Below, piece after piece: positions 1 through 6,037 of a stretch of 11,967 nucleotides of DNA. Position 1 is the stretch's first letter. Each line of letters begins with the position of its first letter. The translations under genes and the position numbers were made by a program. This DNA is from Baffinella frigidus (Eukaryota; Cryptophyceae; Cryptomonadales; Baffinellaceae): contig MU646308.1 of assembly GCA_026770585.1 (NCBI GenBank), forward strand, positions 690,657 to 702,623, in the 5' to 3' direction. The notes under the pieces are model-generated. The model had not been told where the DNA came from, ran no database searches, and saw only the letters and a list, made by a program, of their open reading frames with translations.

Positions 1-14
1 TCAAAAAAAAGAAC

Positions 15-60
15 CAAACCCCAAACCCCAAACCCCAAACCTTTAACCCCAAACCCGCAC
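15..60. repeat. Telomere-like CCCCAAA tract
   Basis: Heptamers of the form CCCCAAA run up to the acceptor of the first exon A fragment. A related CCCCACA tract follows at about 98-150. Both are C-rich on the + strand, like nearly all such tracts here. Confidence 0.8.
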
Positions 61-64
61 GCAG

Positions 65-98
65 GTGACACCCCCCCGCATGGTCCTCGACCTCTTCC
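65..98 (+). pseudogene. Exon A copy 1, 3'-truncated
   Basis: After CGCAG the sequence reads VTPPRMVLDLF, matching the start of exon A (VNPPRVVLDLLPTLSA). At about 98 the exon stops and CCCCACA heptamers begin. It keeps the acceptor and about 11 codons but has no donor, so it is a broken copy. Confidence 0.6.
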
Positions 99-150
99 CA
101 AACCCCACACCCCAAACCCCACACCCCACACCCCAAACTCACACCCACAA
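98..150. repeat. CCCCACA/CCCCAAA heptamer tract
   Basis: The tract directly abuts the broken 3' edge of exon A copy 1, with no intervening unique sequence. It consists of CCCCACACC-type units that decay toward 150. Confidence 0.7.
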
Positions 151-162
151 AATTCTCATCTA

Positions 163-179
163 GTTGACCCCCCCCGGGT
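163..179 (+). pseudogene. Exon A copy 2, cut by a MITE
   Basis: TAG is followed by GTTGA, eight C and GGGT, which matches the first bases of exon A at 1177 (GTGAA, eight C, GGGT). The match stops exactly where the MITE at 180-318 begins. The rest of the exon is not present directly after the MITE. Confidence 0.5.
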
Positions 180-318
180 CCACTTAGCAGCGGCCGAGTT
201 TCTTTTCGCCTTGAAATCCAGGCGAAATTCCGGTTGGAATCCAGGGCAATGGATAAGATTCTTGTACAAATCGTTTAGATGGACTGTATCCGTGAAGCCC
301 CCGGTGGCTGCTAAGTGG
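180..318 (+). mobile_element. MITE family 1, copy 1 (139 bp)
   Basis: The element starts with CCACTTAGCAGC and ends with GCTGCTAAGTGG, its reverse complement. It is closely similar along its length to 10295-10433, and in reverse to 1792-1929. There is no coding capacity, so it would be a non-autonomous DNA element. It splits an exon A copy. No convincing target-site duplication is visible. Confidence 0.8.
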
Positions 319-358
319 AAACCTCAAAATGACGGTTTTCAACGGGTGGGTCATCCAG

Positions 359-402
359 GTGACCCAACCGGTGGAGCGAGACGTCCTCCCGACGCTCTCG
401 GC
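359..402 (+). pseudogene. Exon A copy 3, divergent and truncated
   Basis: Following ATCCAG the frame reads VTQPVERDVLPTLSA. It shares the acceptor and the LPTLSA end segment with exon A but has a diverged or deleted middle. At 403 it gives way to CAACCCTAAACC telomere-like sequence, with no donor. Confidence 0.5.
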
Positions 403-778
403 ATGAACCTCAACCCTAAACCAAAACGTTTGACGTTGTTACCTCCTCGCTCGTTAGTTGCATGTATAACCTCATTCCATGTCGTGGGAAGGGCGGGGGA
501 TGTCGCAGTTTGCAAACGGTCAGGGTGTGCGAACCCCACAGTGCAAACCTCTCGTATCCCTCAAGTGGCGAGTAGGCTCACACACCCTACGGTAGGGCCC
601 TTGGACCTGCCTAGGGCGAGTTAGGGTGAATATTCACCCTATGGGCTAAGTTTCCACGAAAAACATGGCCGCGTTGCTCTTCCGAATTCCGCAGAGCAAC
701 GTGACCTTTCCCGTACAAAAAAAACGGGCGCGATTGTACAACCCGCCTTTTAAAAAAGGCCGCGGTCAGCCAACCCCA
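403..778. other. Non-coding interval with palindromes
   Basis: No exon is recognised here. It holds a perfect 20-bp palindrome at 622-641 (TAGGGTGAAT and its mirror) and a CCTACGGTAGGG motif near 583 shared with foldback family 6. A hairpin at 673-700 has the stem GTTGCTCT/AGAGCAAC, and short poly-A/poly-T foldbacks lie at 710-760. Confidence 0.6.
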
Positions 779-880
779 TCGTTCCTCAAGGCTCACAGAC
801 TATTGTATCACTCAACTCACGGCTCAAGGGCCTATCTAGGACCTGTATCGAGAGTAATAAAGCGAGAAGAAGAAGAAGAA
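779..880 (-). repeat. Dispersed repeat family 4, reverse copy
   Basis: This is the reverse complement of the repeats at 4241-4364 and 10735-10864. Read on the minus strand it has a pyrimidine tract, then TTATTACTCTCGATACAG followed by G, then the shared body. The right flank here is a GAA-rich run at 865-880. Only this copy is inverted. Confidence 0.75.
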
Positions 881-899
881 TCTCCTCTGCTGCGGTTGG

Positions 900-945
900 G
901 GTGCCAGGGTTCAGGGTTCAGAGTTCAGGGTCCAGGGTTCCGGAA
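900..945. repeat. G-rich GGGTTCA tract
   Basis: GGGTTCAGGGTTCAGAG units run here in the opposite orientation to most telomere-like tracts in the window. A second G-rich patch lies at about 1425-1490. These are the main exceptions to the C-rich + strand bias. Confidence 0.6.
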
Positions 946-967
946 CAAACCCGAAACCCGCATCCAG

Positions 968-1014
968 GTGAACCCCCCCCGCGTGGTGCTCGACCTGCTC
1001 CCGACCCTCTCCGC
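968..1014 (+). pseudogene. Exon A copy 4, 3'-truncated
   Basis: ATCCAG is followed by VNPPRVVLDLLPTLSA, in frame and nearly identical to exon A 1177. The copy then runs into TGACCCTCAACCCTAAACC, a stop and telomere-like sequence. The LLERDIIASCM half and the donor are missing. Confidence 0.6.
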
Positions 1015-1039
1015 TTGACCCTCAACCCTAAACCTAGGA

Positions 1040-1149
1040 CCCTACGGTAGGCAATCCGTAGGGGCATAGGGGGGGTTCCTACGGATAAGATAACGGAAAC
1101 GTGGCCCGATTTGGGCCGAACATCCCTTCGTAGCCCGCTGTGTGGCCCC
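1040..1149. mobile_element. Foldback family 6 relative, partial
   Basis: The left end, CCCTACGGTAGGCAATCCG, resembles the terminus of the element at 2541-2716. The right end, TAGCCCGCTGTGTGG, is the reverse complement of a motif inside that same element. It looks like a rearranged or partial relative and sits in the intron just before exon A 1177. Confidence 0.5.
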
Positions 1150-1176
1150 ACCAAACCACAACCTCCCCGCGTCCAG

Positions 1177-1265
1177 GTGAACCCCCCCCGGGTGGTGCTG
1201 GACCTGCTCCCGACGCTCTCGGCGCGGACCCTCCTCGAGCGCGACATCATCGCCTCCTGCATGCG
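1177..1265 (+). CDS. Exon A, full copy
   Basis: The acceptor is GTCCAG|GTGAAC and the donor is CATGCG|GTAATC. The 89-nt frame reads VNPPRVVLDLLPTLSA, then RTLLERDIIASCM plus two bases. It starts in phase 0 and leaves CG, which joins the first G of exon B to make Arg. Compared with 1313-1406, 10 of 14 changed codons are synonymous, which supports real coding history. I do not recognise the domain. The next intron-like stretch to 1312 is only 47 nt. Confidence 0.6.
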
Positions 1266-1312
1266 GTAATCGTCCAAACCCCGAACCCTCGATCTTGAAC
1301 CCTGAACCGTAG

Positions 1313-1406
1313 ACCTCGACCCCCTCCCCCGGGTTGTGGTGGACCTCCTCCCATCCCTCTCCGCGCGAACTTTCCTGGAGAGGGATATCATCGCGTCCTG
1401 CATGTG
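1313..1406 (+). CDS. Exon A, second near-full copy
   Basis: The frame reads LDPLPRVVVDLLPSLSARTF, then LERDIIASCM plus two bases, and ends at a possible donor CATGTG|GTACTG. The usual CAG|GTGAAC start is gone. A TAG at 1310-1312 could serve as acceptor but would enter in a different phase from copy 1177. It differs from that copy mainly at third positions. It could be an alternative exon or a retained paralogous fragment; I cannot tell which from sequence alone. Confidence 0.5.
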
Positions 1407-1521
1407 GTACTGGTCCAGGCTTTCAGGTGTAGGGTCCAGCGTTCAGCGTTCAGGGTTGTGCTGCAGTGAAGGTTCAGGGTTCAGATTTCATGGCTCAAGG
1501 AGGGATGATATCTCCTCTGCT

Positions 1522-1537
1522 GCGACATCATCGCGTC
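1522..1537 (+). pseudogene. Exon A 3' fragment
   Basis: GCGACATCATCGCGTC matches the RDIIAS codons of exon A and then diverges to GATGGATCC. It is only 16 bp, but it lies among other A copies. Confidence 0.3.
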
Positions 1538-1547
1538 GATGGATCCT

Positions 1548-1610
1548 AGGACCAAAAAGTCTTGGCCTACGGTAGGAGGTCCTAGGCAATCCCGTAGGCC
1601 TAACTACCCC
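1548..1610. repeat. CCTACGGTAGG palindromic patch
   Basis: CCTACGGTAGG and CCGTAGG words recur here as in foldback family 6 (1040, 2541, 2706). It is probably a degraded member. Confidence 0.4.
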
Positions 1611-1633
1611 ATTTTTAGGCCGTTACCCTATTA

Positions 1634-1655
1634 ACATCATCGCGTCGTGCATGCG
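1634..1655 (+). pseudogene. Exon A 3' fragment with donor
   Basis: The IIASCM codons plus CG are followed by the donor GTATTGCC. The intron start TCGAAACCCTG after it is shared with the donor at 1947 (GTATCTCC then TCGAAACCCTG). The duplicated unit therefore included exon and intron. Confidence 0.55.
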
Positions 1656-1777
1656 GTATTGCCTCGAAACCCTGTGGTTTAAGGTTTATCATTAATGGGT
1701 CATGGTTTATATGAACCATACACCCTGAACCCTGAGCCCGACACCCTGGGAACCATGCATCCTGAACCCTGAACCTA

Positions 1778-1946
1778 CTCGAGCGCGATAGCCACCTAGC
1801 AGCCACCGGGGGCTTCACGGATACAGTCCATCTAAAAAAACATTCTAGAATCTTATCCATTGCCCCCTAACCTAACCGGAATTTCACCTTGAATTCAAGG
1901 CGAAGAGGTCCTCGGTCGCTGCTAAGTGGATCGCCAGCTGCATGCG
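1778..1946 (+). pseudogene. Exon A 3' half interrupted by a MITE
   Basis: CTCGAGCGCGATA at 1778-1790 and ATCGCCAGCTGCATGCG at 1930-1946 are the two halves of LERD|IASCM. The reverse MITE family 1 copy (1792-1929) sits between them. The donor GTATCTCC follows at 1947. The element's ends lack a forward GT, so it is unlikely to act as a standard intron. Confidence 0.6.
1792..1929 (-). mobile_element. MITE family 1, copy 2 (138 bp, reverse)
   Basis: The ends CCACCTAGCAGC and GCTGCTAAGTGG are inverted repeats. The whole body is the reverse complement of 180-318 and 10295-10433. It is inserted within exon A sequence. Confidence 0.8.
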
Positions 1947-2001
1947 GTATCTCCTCGAAACCCTGACCCCTGACAACCGAGAATGTGTTGATGTTCATGG
2001 G

Positions 2002-2146
2002 CGAGGCCATGCAATTTAAACCGTGTTTTTGCTATCTTGGGGCGAATTTCATGCTATTTTACAGCTATGTCGAAGCTAAGATAGCAAAAATTGAGGAAAT
2101 CCACCCTGAAGATAGCAAAAAAGGCGGTTTAAATGGCATCACCTCG
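2002..2146. mobile_element. Foldback family 5 element (~145 bp)
   Basis: The left arm (about 2002-2038) contains CAATTTAAACCG and TTTTTGCTATCTT. The right arm (about 2109-2146) carries the reverse complement with few changes. A third GATAGCAAAA copy lies inside. The element is non-coding and lies in the intron between the A copies and exon B. Confidence 0.65.
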
Positions 2147-2262
2147 GGCACTTATGTGGTCGAGGCGCCCCTCGAGCGTCATTCAAGGGCTCCAGTGCCC
2201 AGGCTACCAGGACTGGGGTTGCTTCCTTGACTCCAGCCAACGGCAGGTTGGGGTTTGGGAAT

Positions 2263-2344
2263 GGTATCAGCAGCGTCGAGTCTCTCTCTCTCTCTCTTTC
2301 TCTGCCTCTCTGTCTCTCTGTCTCTGTCTCTGTCGCTGATACCA
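2263..2344. repeat. CT microsatellite inside a 10-bp hairpin
   Basis: TGGTATCAGC (2263-2272) and GCTGATACCA (2335-2344) are exact inverted repeats. They enclose a CT/GT-rich run (2281-2336). The tract lies about 60 nt upstream of the exon B acceptor. Confidence 0.65.
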
Positions 2345-2400
2345 ATGTGGCCCCCATGCACTCCCCAAACCCTAGATCCAAACCCTAAACCGAACACCAG

Positions 2401-2503
2401 GCTGTACCCGCGCGCGATCAAGATCAAGGACCTCTCCTCGGTCAACGGTCCCACCGTGAAAAAAGAGCTCCGCAACCCCCGCGGCATGTCGGGGGGGCTC
2501 CAG
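2401..2503 (+). CDS. Exon B, full copy
   Basis: The acceptor is ACACCAG|GCTGTA and the donor CTCCAG|GTCAGA. The 103-nt exon starts with one completing base, then reads LYPRAIKIKDLSSVNG, PTVKKELRNPRG and MSGGLQ, ending in phase 0. The incoming phase fits exon A and the outgoing phase fits exon C. The product is not recognised; the basic KIK...KK segment and the Gly-rich end are the visible features. The copy at 2722-2767 differs by a single Arg-to-His change over the shared part. Confidence 0.6.
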
Positions 2504-2540
2504 GTCAGACTTCCGCCGTGCGCCTTTTGTGGCGGGTTTC

Positions 2541-2716
2541 CCCACGGTAGGCAACGCCGTAGGGATACAGGCGGGTCCTTGGTTGATATCCAACCAAGAA
2601 TTTCCGTGGTGCCACACAGCGGGCTACGAGGGGGTTCTTGGTTGGAGATCAACCAAGAATCGGTTAGCATACCCGTAGGACCCGCCTATGTCCCTACGGT
2701 GCTGCCTACCGTAGGG
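2541..2716. mobile_element. Foldback family 6 element (176 bp)
   Basis: The termini form ~40-bp imperfect inverted repeats: CACGGTAGGCAACGCCG on the left and the reverse complement of CTACGGTAGGCAGCACCG on the right. Two internal hairpins lie at about 2578-2601 (loop ATATC) and 2635-2659 (10-bp stem TTCTTGGTTG, loop GAGAT). It separates exon B from its partial copy B2. Confidence 0.75.
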
Positions 2717-2721
2717 ACCTT

Positions 2722-2767
2722 AAAAAAAGAGCTCCACAACCCCCGCGGCATGTCGGGGGGGCTCCAG
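2722..2767 (+). pseudogene. Exon B copy 2, 5'-truncated
   Basis: The copy resumes at KKELHNPRGMSGGLQ and ends at the donor CTCCAG|GTCTGC. Its first half is missing, and the sequence just upstream is the end of the foldback element. Near identity to B1 indicates a recent duplication. Confidence 0.65.
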
Positions 2768-2789
2768 GTCTGCCAGCCTGTTTTTTCTT

Positions 2790-2834
2790 TTCTTCGTTAT
2801 TACTCTCGATACAGGTTTGTTACTCTCGATACAG
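2790..2834 (+). repeat. Dispersed repeat family 4 fragment, doubled
   Basis: A T/C-rich run leads to TTATTACTCTCGATACAGG, then TTTGTTACTCTCGATACAGG. These are two copies of the AG-bearing end of family 4. The second AG directly precedes the exon B remnant B3. Confidence 0.55.
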
Positions 2835-2846
2835 GGGGGGCTCCAG
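2835..2846 (+). pseudogene. Exon B copy 3, 3' remnant
   Basis: GGGGGGCTCCAG followed by GTTGGA matches the last four codons and the donor of exon B. It is preceded directly by the family 4 GATACAG. It is very short, but the context supports it. Confidence 0.35.
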
Positions 2847-2919
2847 GTTGGAGGTCCCCCGCACGACTCTAATAGGGCAACGGACTGAAAACCGGCCCGA
2901 AAACCTAACCCGAAAGCAG

Positions 2920-2950
2920 GTGACCCTAATGCAGACGCAGCAGGGCGTTC
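2920..2950 (+). pseudogene. Exon C copy 1, truncated
   Basis: AAGCAG is followed by VTLMQTQQGV, then TTCCTAAACTC telomere-like sequence. Acceptor and start match exon C 3465; the 3' half and donor are missing. Confidence 0.55.
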
Positions 2951-3128
2951 TTCCTAAACTCTTAACTCTAAACCCCAAACCCCCAAACTCAAACCCCAAA
3001 CCCTCAACCCTAAAACCTAAACCCTAAACCCTAAACCTTGAACCTTAAACCCCCAAACCCCAACCCTAAACCCTAAACACTAAACACTTACCCTAAACCC
3101 TAACCCCTCACCGCTAATCCCTACCCGG
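2951..3128. repeat. Telomere-like CCCTAAA tract
   Basis: Degenerate CCCTAAA/CCCCAAA units fill the whole space between exon C copies 1 and 2. Confidence 0.8.
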
Positions 3129-3135
3129 AAAGCAG

Positions 3136-3167
3136 GTGACCCTAATGCAGACGCAGAAGGGCGTCCC
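3136..3167 (+). pseudogene. Exon C copy 2, truncated
   Basis: AAGCAG is followed by VTLMQTQKGV, then CCCGTAATC. A GT at 3168 could be a donor but would shorten the exon to 32 nt and break phase. Most likely a broken copy. Confidence 0.5.
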
Positions 3168-3170
3168 GTA

Positions 3171-3335
3171 ATCTAAAATCCGGAACCCGAAATCCGGGAC
3201 CCGGACTCCGAAACCCGAAATCCGGAACCCGAAAACCGAAAACCGGAACCCGAAAACCGAAATCCGAAACCCGAAGACCGGAACCCGGGACCCGAGAACA
3301 AGAGAACCCGAAACTCTGAACCCGAAAGCCGAAAG
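3171..3335. repeat. CCCGAAA/CCGGAAC-type tract
   Basis: Units such as CCCGAAA, CCGGAAC and CCGAAAA form a locally distinct variant of the heptamer pattern between C copies 2 and 3. Confidence 0.7.
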
Positions 3336-3338
3336 CAG

Positions 3339-3381
3339 GTGACCCTAATGCAGACGCAGAAGGGCGCCCTTGACCTCCTCC
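3339..3381 (+). pseudogene. Exon C copy 3, truncated
   Basis: AAGCAG is followed by VTLMQTQKGALDLL, then CTAAATCCTAAACCC. The start is exact and the rest is replaced by telomere-like sequence through about 3460. Confidence 0.5.
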
Positions 3382-3464
3382 TAAATCCTAAACCCTAGCC
3401 CCTGGACCCTGACACCTCAACTATGGACCCTTACTCAAACCCGTAAAACCTACCCCGAAAACAG

Positions 3465-3527
3465 GTGACCCTAATGCAGACGCAGAAAGGCGTCAAAAGT
3501 GACATTCAGCGATCGGAAGACCGCCAG
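3465..3527 (+). CDS. Exon C, full copy
   Basis: The acceptor is AAACAG|GTGACC and the donor CGCCAG|GTACTC. It has exactly 21 codons in phase 0/0: VTLMQTQKGV then KSDIQRSEDRQ. It is the last and only complete one of four C copies; the other three stop after the first ten or so codons. It fits in frame between B and D. The family is not recognised. Confidence 0.55.
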
Positions 3528-3641
3528 GTACTCACCTGTCAACATTTGGCGTTTTAGTGTTTTCGCGGCGTACAGATGACTCAACTGTCGACTTTTGGCA
3601 ACAAGTTGTTTTTTTTGCGGCCAGCATACCGCTCGGTTCTG
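3528..3641. other. Intron start, no recognised feature
   Basis: Sequence after the exon C donor. It carries a short T run and a CAACTGTCGACTTTTGG stretch, but no repeat copy or exon that I can identify. Confidence 0.4.
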
Positions 3642-3860
3642 GTACCGCGCCCGGACTGAAAATACTACGGCTAAATAAAAGTACATTGTAAGTCCGGATG
3701 TACGTACCAAGTGCGTCCGGTTTGTACCAGGACTGTTCTGCATGCCTGGGATCATTCCCCGTAAAAGTGCAATTGTAAGGATTTTTCCCGGTTCAAACTG
3801 GACGTGCCGTGCCCTACAATCTACGTTTATCCGTAGTATTCTCGGTCCGGGCGCGCTACA
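3642..3860. mobile_element. Foldback family 3 element (~219 bp)
   Basis: The left arm GTACCGCGCCCGGACTGA with AATACTACGGCTAAA pairs with the right arm, whose reverse complement is GTAGCGCGCCCGGACCGA with AATACTACGGATAAA. The inverted similarity continues loosely to CCGGTTTGTACC near 3728. No open frame is meaningful, and there is no second copy in the window. Confidence 0.6.
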
Positions 3861-3918
3861 TAATATACGTTATATATATAATACAATATTATATATATGA
3901 TACAACGTTATATATAGC
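3861..3918. repeat. AT-rich island with ACGTTATATA words
   Basis: TATACGTTATATATATAAT and related words recur here and at 4674-4850, in contrast to the GC-balanced surroundings. It may be a low-complexity or structure-prone site. Confidence 0.6.
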
Positions 3919-3990
3919 ATTCTCGAGTGGCACGGGGGAACTCCTCGAGTGCAGGGTGTTACTTTGATCGCAGGATTAAAATCAGACTTG

Positions 3991-4222
3991 TATCAGAAAT
4001 TCCCACATGTGACCTGGCGTATCTGAAATTGCCACTTGTGGCCTGGCGTATCAGAAATTCCCATGTGTGACCTGGCGTATCAGAAATTCCCACTTGTGGC
4101 CTGGCGTATCTGAAATTGCCACTTGTGGCCTGGCGTATCTGAAATTGCCACTTGTGGCCTGGCGTATCTGAAATTTCCACATGTGACCTGGCGTATCCGA
4201 AATTCCCACGTGTGGCCTGGCG
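3991..4222 (+). repeat. 29-bp tandem satellite, eight units
   Basis: There are eight consecutive units of exactly 29 bp, each of the form TATCWGAAATT, CCCAC, TTGTGG, CCTGGCG with small changes. Some units alternate between TTGTGGC and ATGTGAC versions. Because 29 is not a multiple of three, the open minus-strand frame across it (3959-4246) is a by-product of the repeat. Confidence 0.9.
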
Positions 4223-4240
4223 TGGTCGTGCGCACAACCT

Positions 4241-4364
4241 CTTCACTCTTCTTTCTTCTTCTTTATTACCCTCGATACAGGTCCTGAATGAGGCCCTTCA
4301 GCCTTGAGCTGAGTGATACAATAGTCTATGAGCCTGAAGAAACGGGCCCGCTTCAGAGACAAGA
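4241..4364 (+). repeat. Dispersed repeat family 4, copy
   Basis: A C/T-rich run leads to TTATTACCCTCGATACAGG, then a body including GAGTGATACAATAGTCTATG and AGAAACGGGCCCGC, ending in GAGACAAGAG. It is closely similar to 10735-10864 and inverted at 779-880. The Y-tract plus AG|G resembles a 3' splice site. Confidence 0.75.
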
Positions 4365-4521
4365 GCTACAATGGCTACGAACGTTCACGCGTTTCCTACA
4401 AAACACGCAGGATGTTGAAGAGGGCAACTTCAGGAGGTCTAAGCTGCTTTCAAAAGTCAATTCGTACCAAAACCGACCCTTGTGGCTCGCGCGATGGCGC
4501 TCGTCCATATCCCACACTACA
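4365..4521. other. Unassigned interval
   Basis: The frame from 4328 stays open for 76 codons (MSLKKRARFRDKSYNGYERS and on), but its first part is repeat family 4. The related copy at 10828 stops after 20 codons. I see no exon copies here. Confidence 0.4.
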
Positions 4522-4609
4522 AGATCCAACATTTCGTGGTTTTATGAATATCCAATAAATTTCGCATCGAAATTTATTGGATGCGAAACGTGTTGGATGC
4601 CCAATTTTG
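4522..4609. repeat. Nested foldback with two competing stems
   Basis: ATCCAATAAATTTCG (4550-4564) and its exact complement (4568-4582) flank a CAT loop. An overlapping second stem, TTTCGCATC with GATGCGAAA, competes with it. Outer ATCCAAC/GTTGGAT words near 4524 and 4591 suggest a larger foldback element. Confidence 0.65.
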
Positions 4610-4614
4610 TGCGG

Positions 4615-4670
4615 GTGAAGATGCAGAAGGAGCACGCGATCGCCATCGAGCGCTTCGAAAACGTTGTCGC
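4615..4670 (+). pseudogene. Exon D copy 1, no acceptor, 3'-truncated
   Basis: It reads VKMQKEHAIAIERFENVVA but is preceded by TGCGG, not AG. After GAAAACG it departs from exon D into AT-rich sequence. Both splice borders are lost. Confidence 0.6.
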
Positions 4671-4673
4671 GTT

Positions 4674-4850
4674 TAACGTTACATGTAACGTTATATTATG
4701 CATAACCTTATATTATATGTATCGTTATATTATACATCGACTTATATTATATATATCGTTTTATTATATATAATATTTTTATTATATACATAAAAATTTA
4801 TTATATACATAATATTTTTATATATAATACATGCATAACGTTATACTCAC
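4674..4850. repeat. AT-rich tract with a 20-bp perfect palindrome
   Basis: TAACGTTACATGTAACGTTA at 4674-4693 is a perfect palindrome. Repeated TTATATTATA and AACGTTAT words follow up to the exon D acceptor region. Confidence 0.75.
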
Positions 4851-4858
4851 GTATGCAG

Positions 4859-4930
4859 GTGAAGATGCAGAAGGAGAACGCGGTCGCCATCGAACGCTTC
4901 GAAAACGCCGGCATGCAGCGCCGCCTCGAG
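4859..4930 (+). CDS. Exon D, full copy
   Basis: The acceptor is TATGCAG|GTGAAG and the donor CTCGAG|GTGTCG. It has 24 codons in phase 0/0: VKMQKENAVAIERF then ENAGMQRRLE. The charged Lys/Glu/Arg pattern suggests an alpha helix or coiled coil continuing into exon F (ERRLTKMKLD), but this is inference. D3 differs from it only by two synonymous GAA/GAG changes over 45 nt. The following intron is almost all TTAG repeats. Confidence 0.6.
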
Positions 4931-4940
4931 GTGTCGCATG

Positions 4941-5200
4941 TTAATTTAGTTAGTAAGTTAGTTAGTTAGTCAGTTAGTTAGTTATAACTGGCCCCTTGTT
5001 AGTTAGTTAGTTAGTAATTAGCGGCCCCTAGTTAGTTGGTTAGTTAGTAATTAGTGGCCCCTAGTTAGTTAGTTAGTTAGTTAGTTAGTAATTAGTGGCC
5101 CCTAGTTAGTTAGTCAGTTAGTTAGTAATTAGCAGCCCCTAGTTAGTTAGTTAGTTAGTTAGTTAGTAATTAGTAGCCCCTATTCAGTTGGTTAGTAATA
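4941..5200 (+). repeat. TTAG array with a higher-order GGCCCCTAG unit
   Basis: Runs of GTTAGTTAG are punctuated by TAATTAGYRGCCCCTAG about every 45-55 bp, forming a two-level tandem array. It fills the intron between D copies 2 and 3. Reverse-complement arrays lie at 5953-6125. Confidence 0.85.
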
Positions 5201-5226
5201 AGCGGTCGCAATCGATCGTGATCGAC

Positions 5227-5272
5227 CGCCATCGAGCGCTTCGAGAACGCCGGCATGCAGCGCCGCCTCGAG
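5227..5272 (+). pseudogene. Exon D copy 3, 5'-truncated
   Basis: It reads AIERFENAGMQRRLE and ends at the donor CTCGAG|GTGTCG. The VKMQKEN start and CAG acceptor are missing; a diverged GCGGTCGCAATCGATCG lies just upstream. Confidence 0.6.
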
Positions 5273-5280
5273 GTGTCGCG

Positions 5281-5380
5281 TCCGTCACCTTAGTACTGCC
5301 ACGTCCCGGGTTAGTACTGGCGCGTCCTGAGGGAACACTCATGTTAGTACCAGCATGGCCTCAGGACACACTCAGAACCA
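5281..5380. repeat. TTAGTACTG short tandem units
   Basis: There are three diverged units beginning TTAGTACTG/TTAGTACCA with GTCC or GGCC, at about 5289, 5311 and 5344. They occupy the spacer between D copies 3 and 4. Confidence 0.45.
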
Positions 5381-5384
5381 GAGA

Positions 5385-5426
5385 GAGAACGCGAAATCGA
5401 GCGCTTTGAAAACGCGCCGCCGCCAG
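5385..5426 (+). pseudogene. Exon D copy 4, decayed
   Basis: GAGAACGCGAAATCGAGCG then CTTTGAAAACGC matches the EIERFENA codons. It then has CCGCCGCCAG and the familiar donor GTGTCGCA. The middle is degraded. Confidence 0.45.
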
Positions 5427-5663
5427 GTGTCGCACCGCGCTTCCTACGCCAGAGTCTTGGAAGGGGTCACCAAAAGTCAATTCCCCTTCAAGGCATTTTT
5501 TTTTCAAAAGTCAACACCCGTTCTCTGAAACGGTTCAAAAAAATCAACCCCCTCCTGCACTCTGGTGTGGTCCTCACCGCGCTTCCACCACATATTTTAT
5601 GTGTTTCGCTAGGGGGGCGTTTTATGGTTTGTACCAGGGATGGAATATACAATACTGCTTCAC
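5427..5663. other. Intron-like interval without recognised exons
   Basis: It starts with the D-type donor GTGTCGCACC. It contains two CAAAAGTCAA words, also seen in foldback family 1b, and T/A runs. No exon copy or clear repeat element is visible. Confidence 0.4.
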
Positions 5664-5781
5664 TTAAACCCCAAACCCCAAACCCCAAACCCCAGACCCG
5701 AAGCCCCAAACCCCAAACCCCGAACCCCAAAACCCAAACCCCGAACCCCAAACCCTAAACGTAAACCCCAAACCCCAAAAC
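5664..5781. repeat. CCCCAAA heptamer tract before exon F
   Basis: CCCCAAA/CCCCGAA units run directly into the AAAACAG acceptor of exon F. The array therefore forms the 3' end of the intron. Confidence 0.8.
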
Positions 5782-5783
5782 AG

Positions 5784-5878
5784 GAGCGGCGTCTAACGAA
5801 GATGAAGCTGGACATCACAGAGGCAAAGTCAAAAGCAAACGGCTCCAAGGACCGCGATGTCTCGAGCATCCTGGCATG
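5784..5878 (+). CDS. Exon F
   Basis: The acceptor is AAAACAG|GAGCGG and the donor GGCATG|GTAATA. The 95-nt exon reads ERRLTKMKLDITEAKSKANG, then SKDRDVSSILA plus TG, starting in phase 0. The TG joins the first G of exon E to give Trp. It is strongly charged and probably helical. It is the only full copy; a possible 40-nt 3' relative lies at 6538-6577. The intron start GTAATACCCGAAATC is repeated at 5906. Confidence 0.55.
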
Positions 5879-5952
5879 GTAATACCCGAAATCTAAACCC
5901 GAAGGTAATACCCGAAATCTGAAACCCGAAACCTGAAAATCGAGACCCGAGA

Positions 5953-6003
5953 CCAACTAAAGAACGAACTAACTAAATCAACTTACTATCTAACTAACTA
6001 ACC

Positions 6004-6037
<34 letters not shown>

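Noticed and set aside
1792-1929. MITE copy acting as a spliced intron in exon A
   Set aside because: No GT at the left border and no AG at the right border in the exon strand, so canonical splicing would not remove it.
2255-2872. 205-codon + strand frame as a single gene
   Set aside because: It begins in a CT microsatellite and crosses a foldback element. Only the exon B parts show conserved copies.
3991-4222. CRISPR array
   Set aside because: The 29-bp units are directly adjacent with no unique spacers, and the setting is eukaryotic.
3959-4246. 95-codon minus-strand repeat protein
   Set aside because: The 29-codon periodicity follows from a 29-bp satellite with no stops. There is no other coding sign.
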